A DNA stretch of 64,000 nucleotides, from NCBI GenBank assembly GCA_017311315.1, contig CM029670.1:25385449-25449448 (forward strand), written 5' to 3'. Position numbers and translations under genes: made by a program. Below the pieces are notes generated by a model. It was not told where the DNA came from. It did not search any database and saw nothing but the letters and a program-made list of their open reading frames with translations. The stretch comes from Dendrocalamus latiflorus. Its lineage: Eukaryota > Streptophyta > Magnoliopsida > Poales > Poaceae. The first letter of the stretch is position 1. Each line of letters starts with the position of its first letter. Shown one piece after another: positions 52,301 through 60,934 of the stretch.

Positions 52301-55300
52301 CTATGCATCGTAAAGGCCCTGTGATAGTCTATTCAACCACATGGCTAAGGAATCATGTGGGGGCAACGAGTAGATCTATCTCTTGTGGGTAAAGTGTGCC
52401 AACTCTGCAGAGTCAAAACTATTGGAATAGCCGTGCCCACGGTCAAGGGCGGACATGGGAACGTAACTAGATATAGTTCTGTTTACAAAATAATTGGAAC
52501 TTGGGAGAGGGGAAACCTGAAGGGCGAAGGACTGCCCTGGTTTGGAATTGTCCTGGCTGTCGTCCCAGTGGTAAGTTAAGCGGCTATAACGCTGAAAGAT
52601 GTTATATGGTGTGATGTCATATGTATGGAAAGTCATGTTAATATTCCTTGAACATTATGATTTGTTCCAAAGCTGCTAAGTCTCAGGAAATTTTATGTAT
52701 GGTATTTCAAATAGTGGCATTTATATTCTTACAAAATAAAATATGGAAAGAATAAGCAGGGTCGTGAGTAAAGAAAATAGATGTTTGTAGTGTACACATA
52801 AAGGTATTGGTGGATTCATGCCGATCATAAATAGGAAATGATAGTGTGGGTTCTAGGAGAAATAAATTGGTGGAGTCTAGCTGAATAGATAGGCTAATAG
52901 ATGATCTAATTGAATTTTCGGGAAGTTGGAGGAGTAATACAAGTATTGTATTATAGTTCCTGATTAGTGATTTACTTGGTGAGAGAATACTAGTGGATCG
53001 ATGAATTAATCAATAATATTCTTGGTGGATATATAATGGTGAATCGTAGAATTGATCAATGATATTCTTGGTAGATATATAATATTGAATCATAAGCTTG
53101 ATCAATGATATTCTTGGTGGATATATAATAGTGAATCGATGTTGGAGAATTAGGGAGTGCAAATGTAAATGGTTGGATTACAACAATGATATTTGTTATA
53201 AATTCTTGGGAGATGTTGACAATAATGGGAATTAATAGGAGTTGATCAATTACTAGAGGGATGAATTGAATTTCTGAGAAGATTGGAGGATTCATAACAA
53301 TTAGTGGATTATACTCTTGGTAAATTGAATTTTCGGTGGAGGTATATTTGTGGATTAGCTAGTGATAGATAATGGGAAATGAGATTGATTATTGGATTAT
53401 GGTTTTGAATCAATGACGAAAAGGATTGAATACGAATGATATCGGTGGATTTGAAAGTAATTATGTTAGAGAATCATTAGAATTCAGAGGTAAGGAGCTG
53501 ATGAATAGTAATGACCAATTGGATTATTAGGAATTTAGAACACAAAAGATATTGGTGGATGCAAAATGATTAATGATATTCGCTATTGGAGTTTTAGACA
53601 GTAGTTAATAAAGAAAGTGCCTTTCGGTGGATTAAGTCAATTTTGGCAATTGTAGTGTGGAGTTAGAGCATCTCCAGCAGTAGCCCTCAAAACAGGACCC
53701 CTACTTTTCATTTGAGGGCTCCCCCTACTTTTGAGGGCCCAATTTTTTTGCATCTACTCCAACAACACCCCTCAAATCTAAGCCCTCAAATCCATTACAC
53801 TACACACTGACACGTGGGACCCGCGAGCGGAGGAGTCGGGCGACGGGCGAAGCGCCGGCGACGGGCGGAGGCGTCGGCGACGGGGGAGGCGTCGGCGACG
53901 GGCGGAGGAGAGCGGAGGCGGCGGAGAGTGGAGGCGGCAGAGAGCAGAGGCGACGGGCGGAGGAGAGCGGAGGCGGCAGAGAGCGGAGGAGTCGGGCGAC
54001 GGGCGGAGGCGGCGGAGAGCGGAGGCGGCAGAGAGTGGAGGAGTCGACGACGGGTGAAGGCGCCGGCGATGGGCGGAGGAGAGCGGAGGCGGCAGAGAGA
54101 GGAGGCGACGGGCGAGGCGGCGGAGAGCCAAGTACGGCGACGGGCGGGGGGCGAGCGAGCGGCGGAGGCGGGGGATTCGGGCGAGGCAGAGGGCGAGCGG
54201 GCGGCGGAGGCGGGGATTCGGCGGACGGGAGGGAAAGAGGCGGGCGGGGAAAGAGGCACGCACGGGAGGGGAAAGAGCCGGGCGGGGAAAGAGCCAGGCG
54301 ATGCGCGCAGAAAACTGCTCCAACTGTGATTTGGGGGCTTGGTCTAGAGCCCCCAGGAATGAGGGCTGAGGGGGGATTTGAGGGGCCCCTCAAATTTGAG
54401 GGCTCTAGTAGGGGCCCTGCTGGAGCTCTATTTTTGTCTCAAGCCCCTAAATTTGGTTTTGAGGGCTCAAGTAGGGGCCCTGCTGGAGATGCTCTTAGGT
54501 AGCAGTAATAACACCTTGATTAAATAAGAGTAATAATGCTGCTAAAAGCGATTTATGGCAAACAAAATAACCCGAGCCTTTCCTTTGATAAGCCATGCAT
54601 ACTATTTATTTGCATTCTGTGTATTGGCTCACGGAGCACGGGGTCGGAGTGCTCACGCTCGCTTTTGCGACAAAATTCAGAATCAAGAATCAAATCACCT
54701 CGCCTCAGCATCGAGATTGGACAAGCTGGCAGAGAAGATGAAGATGTCAAGGGCTAGGTCGCGAACCTCCAGTTGGCTGCCTGTGGGCATGTCCTGAAGG
54801 TCCCACTTGCGTGCTTCGTTCTTCCGCTGCTGCAATTTATTGAGTTCGGCCTAATCGGCCCATGAGTAAGTCCATTACTATATTTATGCTTCCGCATGAT
54901 ATGTATTTTGATATTCATTACTGTGACTGTGAGCACTATCTACTGAACCAGGGAATAGTGCAGCTAAACACAGTAGATTCTGGATTGAAAAATCCGGGTC
55001 TGACAATCTGGTCCTGCAGCAATGAGGAAGGGAAAAACCAAGAGCAAATCCGTGCGCCACCTTCTAGCGCCGCCGGCAGCATCGGCAGCGGCAACAACGT
55101 CTTCTCCAGCAGCAGGTACTCCTGGAGATTGCTCTGGTTAGAGCCTCGTTTCTTGCTTCATAGCCTCGTTTTTTGGCAAGCTGTGTTATGTGGTAGAAAA
55201 TTGCTGAGAAATCAATTAGTTGACGAGTTTGTGCCACAAAGATACTCTTGTAAATTGTAACTTGGTAGCTTTTTTTGGTGTTGAATTAGTTGAAGGAGAT

Positions 55301-56844
55301 ACATTTTATGGGGCTGTGCAAGTTGTTGTAATGTGGGACAAAATTTAATTCAGGATTTTGGAATTGCCCGTCTTGATAGGATAGGTGGAAGTGTGGAACC
55401 GTGGAAGTCACTGAGAAGGTGGTATTTTGTAAAAAATGTTGGATTGATGTGTTCTATTTAGGGTAGTTAGATTCGATATTTTCTGTAGTTTGTGGTGAAT
55501 TCGTCAGTAGTTATTGCAATTTTGATAAACCTGTTGATCATGCTGAATGGCTTTAATTTTCAAGAAGGATTGTATGAAAGCTTTTTGATTGTGGAGGCGA
55601 TCAAGATTGTCATAGATAATCAGTCTAGAGTTGAATGGCCTTCTCATCCTGTTGGTATTTTAGTGTACAATAATCCAGCTTGAAATTCAATAGCATTTAT
55701 GATCGTATTCTTGTGAAATGTCTTTCATGAGGACGACAAAATTGGTGGTTGTGCTTAGTTTATAATGCTTCGTGTCATGTGGTTCATATACAGATATTTT
55801 TAGATTGCACTGAAATGGCAATGAAGCCTTGCTGTGGTTACTTTTATTTTTATTTTTGTTTCCAAACAGGACCTGATTGTGTTCTTATAGTCATACATTG
55901 AACAACCATTTTACTGAGAGTCCTGTGCCTCTGTCATGGCTATTAGGCTTGTTAGATTAGAGAGTTTTGGTATGCAATGTCTCTATTACATGCAGAATAG
56001 GATTTTGTCATGTGGTTCATATACTTCAGTTGCATGTTTCCCATTGCTTGTTTATTGATTATTTTCCTTTCTCATTTTTTGTTCAGATTCTAAAATGATT
56101 GGATCAATTGTGAGTGATCTTGAGGTTGAGGCTTTGGCTAATGTTGTGGCTAAACTGAAAATTGAGGTATGTGTATGTTTATTTAACTTCCATGAATGTT
56201 ATAACAGTATGTTATACTGCCAAGAAGATAAATTGTGTGAACACTATTCTTGAAGTACATGTCATTTCATAATGTTAGGTTTGCGAGTTATATCTCATGG
56301 CACAAAATTTGGATTTTGGCGTGGGGCATGCTTCCTGAATACTCCTTATTTACCTTTAAGTAGTCAATGGCTGCATACTAAAAATTAGTGTGTCATGCAT
56401 CTATAGGATGTCAATGTGCACCCTGCATCTCCCCTGTGCACCTCTTCATCTTTGCTGCTGACGAGTGCATCTTGTATTTGGGTTGTGTATTTCTCCATTT
56501 CTTTGCATGCAAAATTTTATTTGCATGGTATTGTGTAGTATTTTTTATACACATGTGTAAACGTGTTTCTGCAATTTTTTTGTATGCAAAAATTTGTATG
56601 CTAGTGTAAAGAGGAGTAGAGGACATGCTTATGTATTGTATACAATACAATACAGATTATGGTGTGTTGTAGTATGTATAGGGGTGAAAAGTGAAATATG
56701 CTATTGCTACATCTAATTTTAATTCACTTTGCAAACTTGTAGGAAAAGGACAAGGAGGGGGATGAGGACTTTGAGGAGGACAATGAGGAAGCAAAAGATA
56801 TAGAAAGCGATCCTGACCTCATGGATGATGCTGATGAACTGTAG
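40360..56844 (+). CDS. Candidate small gene, three exons, interrupted by an LTR element
   Basis: With the LTR element and one TSD copy left out, a frame runs from the ATG at 40360 through 40390, continues at 55011-55115, and joins 56087-56166 and 56743-56844. Introns start GT and end AG, and both junctions keep phase. The protein would be about 106 residues: MAPPTGEGGSGPAAM, a basic stretch RKGKTKSKSVRH, alanine/serine-rich linker, a helix-like part (VSDLEVEALANVVAKLKIE) and a very acidic tail ending DLMDDADEL. I do not recognise the family. A nuclear role is only a guess from the basic and acidic parts. At present about 14.6 kb of LTR element split exon 1. A downstream ATG at 55022 could still start a shorter, 91-residue form. 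Confidence 0.5.
42975..44960 (-). mobile_element. Solo Sirevirus-like LTR
   Basis: 1986 bp, TGTTGGACC to GGTCTCTCA on the plus strand, with TSD CAATA (42970-42974 and 44961-44965); the other LTR has the empty site. On the minus strand the ends match the copia LTR at 27926-29726. A TATAAAAGG box is on the minus strand near 44247-44256. A palindrome array lies at 43176-43366. Solo LTRs arise by recombination between the two LTRs of one element. Confidence 0.93.
43176..43366. repeat. Array of AGCGGTAGTACCGCT palindromes
   Basis: The 15-mer has 7-bp perfect inverted arms around one central base. It or its half (AGCGGTAGTACC) occurs seven times in about 190 bp: near 43176, 43198, 43219, 43293, 43314, 43330 and 43350. 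Each half-unit is followed by TCT or TTG. It lies in the LTR far upstream of or beyond the TATA box, in the part not shared with the LTR at 27926-29726. Confidence 0.9.
47577..48998 (+). other. LARD-like interior: PBS, non-coding DNA, PPT
   Basis: PBS TGGTATCAGAGC at 47581-47592, four bases from the LTR. About 1.4 kb follow with only short frames (79-96 codons) that show no gag, protease or RT motif. At the end lie the palindrome AATCTCGGGGTCGAGATT (48961-48978) and the tract TTTTTAAGGGGGGTAGATC up to 48998, nearly identical to element A. These are the signals needed for copying in trans. Confidence 0.9.
48999..55005 (+). repeat. LARD-like 3' LTR, with a MITE inserted
   Basis: 6007 bp including the MITE at 53666-54494. 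It repeats the TATAAAGAG box (49968-49976), the ATG with splice donor (50229), the conserved LTR block (52384-52455, CCGTGCCCACGG at 52431-52442) and the GGTGGAT-rich zone (52805-53640). No solo LTR is present, so that insertion came after this element integrated. Confidence 0.93.
53666..54494. mobile_element. PIF/Harbinger-type MITE with G/C-rich core
   Basis: 829 bp with perfect 15-bp inverted ends GAGCATCTCCAGCAG and TSD TTA (53663-53665 and 54495-54497). The 5' LTR has the empty site near 47065. TTA target and end sequence fit the PIF/Harbinger superfamily. The core 53820-54200 is a degenerate tandem repeat of GGCGGAGAGCGGAGGCGGC-like units, giving long arginine-rich or proline-rich frames on every strand; these are not genes. 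Confidence 0.88.
55116..56086 (+). other. Intron 1 of the candidate small gene
   Basis: GT at 55116, AG at 56085-56086 after a T-rich tract (TTTTCCTTTCTCATTTTTTG). The 60-codon frames inside show no domain. Low G/C content compared with the exons is normal for a grass intron. Confidence 0.5.
56167..56742 (+). other. Intron 2 of the candidate small gene
   Basis: GTATGT donor at 56167 and AG acceptor at 56741-56742. T-rich, no feature apart from short frames without known motifs. Confidence 0.5.
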
Positions 56845-57258
56845 ATGTCTGCTAGCTGTTAATTGCTTGTTCTAGACTTGTATTGTATTTGTATTTGTGT
56901 CGGCTATTGTGTTAATACTTAAGACTTTAAGAGTTAAGAGTTAAGACCAAGGGTCATGCACTTGTTAATTATTATATGCACTTGAACTTAATCATGCACT
57001 TGGTAATTGTTATGTACTTGGTCACTTGTTAATTGTTATGCACTTGGTCCTACAGGTCGGTATTCCGTATTGAATTTTCGTATACCGACCGTGTTCGACA
57101 TAATTCCGCTCGAATTGGTTCGTTTTCGAAATTCTCGATATTCCGTAAGTTCGCGTTCGTTTTCGTGTCCGGCTTTACCGCTTTCGTTTTCGTATTCAAA
57201 TGTAGAAGTAGAAATGGTTGAGGAGTTTTCCGACCGTTTCCGACCGTTTTCATCCCTA
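56845..57258. other. 3' flank and right subterminal region of the Ac-like element
   Basis: Follows the candidate stop codon. From about 57055 repeated CGGTATTCCG, CGACCG and CCGTTTTC words resemble Ac subterminal DNA and mirror the left end. It ends with the inverse of TAGGGATGAAAACGG. Confidence 0.8.
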
Positions 57259-57266
57259 ACCTTGAG

Positions 57267-57384
57267 TGACCTCTGGACTGTGGCCCAGAAAGCACTGCCT
57301 AAGTGTGATAGAAAAGGGATGGACAGATTCTTCTTACTAATACCTTGGATGATTTGAAAAGAACAAAACAACGTTTGATTTAGA
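57267..57384 (+). pseudogene. LINE ORF2 relic, right part
   Basis: Resumes directly after the hAT TSD: DLWTVAQKALPKCDRKGMDR, FFLLIPWMI, stop, KEQNNV. This matches the usual C-terminal end after the zf-RVT domain in plant LINE ORF2. Joined to 38823-39636 it makes one continuous relic. Confidence 0.82.
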
Positions 57385-57414
57385 GGTAACACTACTACAG
57401 AAAAGTAGAGGTAA

Positions 57415-59446
57415 CACTACTACAAAAAGGCTAAACTAGACGCTTATATTACAGTCGGTTCCTAGGAACCGTCTGTGTTGCAAGTATCACAGACGGTTCA
57501 TACGAATAACCATCTGTGGTATTTTCACAGACGGTTTTTAATACGAACCATCTATGATAACTTCACTATCACAGACGATTTTAAATAAAAACCGTCTGTG
57601 AAGTATCACAGACGGTTCTACATAAAAACCTTCTGTGATGATATCACAAACGGTTTTAAATAAAAACCGTCAACCGTCTGTGATGATATCACAGACGGTT
57701 TTAAATAAAAACCGTCTGTGAATTATCACAGCCGGTTCTAAATAAGAACCGTCTGTGATGATATCACAGATGGTTTTAAATAAAAACCATCTGTGAAGTA
57801 TCACAGACGGTTCTAGATAAGAACCGTCTATGATGATGGCAAACATCATAGACGGTTCTTATCTAGAACTGTCTGTGATACTTCACATACGGTTTTTATT
57901 AAAAACCATCTGTGATAATGAAGTTATCACAGACGGTTCATATTAAAAACCGTCTGTGATATGTTTCCCGCCTTGCAATTCCCCAAAATTTCATAATTTC
58001 CCGCCTGAGTCCGGTAGGATTCAGTTTTGAGACACCTTCAGTAAAATGGGCATAACTTTTGCATACAGTGTCCGTTTTCGACGTTCTTGTACTCGTTGGA
58101 AAGCTAACGACGAGCCCGATCCAAAAAAATCCACCCGCTTGTTCCAGTCGCCCTCCAAGACCCCGAAAATCGGCCATCTTTGGACTTAAACCTGCGTCAC
58201 AAGTTTTTGATTTCTGTTTTTGCCATTTTTCTTGGTCTTCCTTTCGAAATTTAGATTTTGCTTCAACTTAAAAGTTGTAGATCTCATCGAAACCTTTCAA
58301 ATGAGTATGTATAAGTCATATAAAACTTTGCTATTTTATCTTTTCAGATTAGTTGTTTATATTGCATCGGTATATAAAATTTTGTGCTCTAATTCACAGA
58401 CGGTTGGCATATAGAACCGTCTATGATATTCATTCATCACAAACGGTTCTAGCTACCAACCGTCTATGATAATCTGACCGCTGGGCCTGTCGATCCTCCT
58501 CAACCCAATCCTAGCCAATAGAAATCCACCAATCCTAGCCCCACGGATCGTAGCTCCACCTCTCCGTCCCCACGCCAAAAAATTTCGCACTCCCTCCCCT
58601 ATAAATAATCACCAGAACCTAGCCTCCTTTCTGTTCTCCTCCTTGTTGTTCTCCTCTTCCTTGCTGTTCTCTTCCTCCTTGCTGTTTTCCTCCTCTTTGT
58701 TGTTCTCCTCCTCCTTGCTGTTCTCCTCCTCCTCCTCCTTGACCCATACCATAATAGCCCCACAAAGCAGACGATGCACAAGGCAGCGCTCAATCAACGC
58801 CAACGATGGTGGGCATTGAAGACATCTAGCTCGTGCGCTGCATCAGGGGCGAGAAGGCCTAGGCATAGATGATCTTTGCTTTTCTCTGTTCTTGTTGTGT
58901 TAGCTAGATGGGCAACATGTTTGTTGTTTTGGGATATTGTAATGGTAGGCTCTAATCTTAATAAAAATAAAATGTATATTGTGTTTCATACTATATTTGC
59001 TTGTTTTCATTTCAATTAATTGATTTACAAAATGAATGTTTTATGTTTGTGAAATGAATTGAGATGTGAATTGGATGTATACATGTACATGTTGATCTGC
59101 TTGTTTCAGAGAGCATGGCTAGCATTTCCTGAGGCTAGCTAATAAACAAAAATAGATTTAGGGGTAGAAGAGAATAGCACAGACGGTTTTTAGATATTTA
59201 GATATCACAGACGGTTTTTAACTAGAACCGTCTGTGATATCTAGGTTTTTAACTAGAACCGTCTGTGATATATAGATATCATAGACGGTTCTAGTTAAAA
59301 ACCTTCTGTGATATTTACACTACAGACGGTTCGAAAGCCGTCTGTGATGAACTCGTATCATTACTGACCCAGAAATTCAGACAGCTCACAAAACCGTCTG
59401 TGATGACGTTTCTGAACCGTCTGTAATTGGGTTTTGTGTAGTAGTG
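57415..59446. mobile_element. Non-autonomous CACTA element with inverted-repeat arrays
   Basis: CACTACTACAAAAA at the left, TTTTGTGTAGTAGTG at the right, TSD TAA (57412-57414 and 59447-59449), 2032 bp. Subterminal zones 57460-57960 and 58395-59420 alternate ACCGTCTGTGAT and its reverse complement, which in CACTA elements bind transposase. The core 57960-58390 and 58490-58990 is different. It includes CCCCTATAAATAA at about 58598-58610 and a (CTCCTTG)n-like pyrimidine tract, perhaps a captured promoter. No transposase frame is present. Confidence 0.9.
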
Positions 59447-60914
59447 TAAGCAATTCCGGGTCGATGACCTGATCTACTGCATACAGCAGGAAAGTCGCTT
59501 ATAAAGGAACGCGCGTAGGCTACGATAGCAGAAAATAAAAAATTTCTACCGCGCACACCAGGACATCATGCTAAGAAGGGATCATAGATCGTTACCACTA
59601 GACGCGCAGCGCAGCGGAAGAAGAGTTGGAGAAGCCGATCCAACCACGCGCGTCGAGGTAGTAGTGGAAGTAGCCGATCGTCCCGAACAGATCGTCTCCT
59701 CCACGCGATCAACCACACCACGAGCAGATCCAATCTGTAGTTTGTTGATGCCGATCAACGCCGCAACGAGCAGCGCCTCCACCGGTATCCACACGTCCGG
59801 GGCTGGAACTCCGATCGCGAGTGTACCAGCACTCGCGAGCGGCTAGGGTTTGGCTCGGGAGGTGGCGGCCAGGGTTTTGTTCGGGAGGAACATATGCGTG
59901 CATCCCTCAGCCCCCCCGCCTCCAAATATATAGACCTCCTCACTTGGGCCTCGTGGACCGAGGCCCAATAGGAGTCTATCCGGATCTCTATCCGAATTGA
60001 GCCCACATCCGAATCACATTCGAATTAGTGTTCCAACCCGTTAAGTGTGCGACCCTGTAGGTTCACGTATACTTGGTCGCGACCCGGAAACACCTTTCCG
60101 GTCACCCTGTTAATAGCGGCCTCTAGCAAGACATATTAACCCCAAAGTATACGTAAAGATCATATCGGCTGAACCTGTAATGTTCTCATGTACGAATCCT
60201 TTTGCCTCACGATATAGATTAAGCTCAAGGCGAGACCTGTGTCATCCTCTTAATGGCTCAATCACTCTCTCGATTCCGTGATGGATTATAAACTTGTGAT
60301 TGACTCCTCAATCACATTGGCATGGCCATGCACTTTCATAATCCATTACATCGAGGGGCCCAGAGATATCTCTCCCATAAGGAGGGGCAAATTCTATCTT
60401 GATCATTCACATCCCACTACATGTTTCATAGCAAACCCGAAGACTACTTTTATGACTACCCAGTTACGGAGTAGTGGTTAGTAGTCCCAAAATAGGCTAC
60501 TACGCATGTTGGGAACCATGATGATCTCAAGTCTAACGATTCTACATAAACACTACTTGAGACCAACTAATGACACATGGAATCTCTGCAGTGTCTCATG
60601 GCGGGTCTATCCAACATATGTTCACTAACACATGTCCATATTATTGATTTGGTATCTCCATACCATGATCCATGAGACATGATCATCAATCAATACATAT
60701 GCTGATCTTTGAATCATATATGTTCCTCATATGATATATGATCAGGGATCATTTAGAAATAGCAACATTTTGGCATTAAGAGTCTCATGAATAAGTCACA
60801 TACTCATTGATCAATAATGATAATGTCTATTTCAAGGAACAAAGCAATGTATCATAAACATAGTATGTGATATATTCAACATCTCCATGTTGCCTCTAGG
60901 GCATATCACCAACA
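59447..60914 (-). repeat. Copia element 2, 3' LTR
   Basis: On the minus strand it begins TGTTGGTGATATGCCCTAG at 60914 next to the PPT (GAGTGCAAGTGGGAGAC-like, plus 60915-60931). A TATATATTTGG box lies near plus 59925-59935. The far end is uncertain: TGTAAGCAATTCC from 59445 would give a proper terminus, but TG is also the end of the CACTA element and TAA its TSD. Length about 1.47 kb. The short frames inside are not genes. Confidence 0.8.
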
Positions 60915-60934
60915 GTCTCCCACTTGCACTAGAG

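Larger units (their letters stand above)
40391..55005 (+). mobile_element. Coding-free LTR element with about 5.2-kb LTRs (LARD-like)
   Basis: 5' LTR 40391-47576 and 3' LTR 48999-55005 (TGTAACATCCTG to GGGTCTGACA), perfect TSD ATCTG (40386-40390 and 55006-55010), PBS 47581-47592, PPT before 48999. Subtracting younger insertions leaves LTRs of about 5.2 kb around an interior of only 1.4 kb with no gag or pol. This is the architecture of large retrotransposon derivatives. PPT, palindrome and an LTR block match element A, so its mobilising partner was probably Tekay/Del-type. Confidence 0.93.
39637..57258 (+). mobile_element. Ac-like hAT element carrying gene sequences, split by an LTR element
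   Basis: Terminal inverted repeat TAGGGATGAAAACGG at both ends and perfect 8-bp TSD ACCTTGAG (39629-39636 and 57259-57266). The left 200 bp contain many AAACGG words, the known binding site of Ac transposase, and the right end has ACCG/CCGT-rich subterminal DNA. Without the inserted LTR element (40391-55005) it is about 3.0 kb. It carries an NHL fragment and a three-exon gene model but no transposase, so it depended on one supplied elsewhere. Confidence 0.93.

Noticed and set aside
53778..54502. Five long frames on both strands rich in Arg, Pro, Ser or Gly
   Set aside because: All are translations of the degenerate GGCGGAGAGCGG minisatellite in the MITE.
56388..56650. Cys-rich 73-79-codon frames
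   Set aside because: They lie in intron 2 of the candidate gene, on both strands, with no conserved motif.
57460..57960. Regular ACCGTCTGTGAT repeats as a possible satellite or CRISPR array
   Set aside because: Units alternate in orientation and lie within CACTA ends with TSDs; they are transposase-binding subterminal repeats.
58590..58860. Host gene with TATA box and pyrimidine-rich leader
   Set aside because: CCCCTATAAATAA and the CT-rich tract look promoter-like, but the frame after the ATG near 58806 stops within a few codons; it is at most a captured promoter piece.
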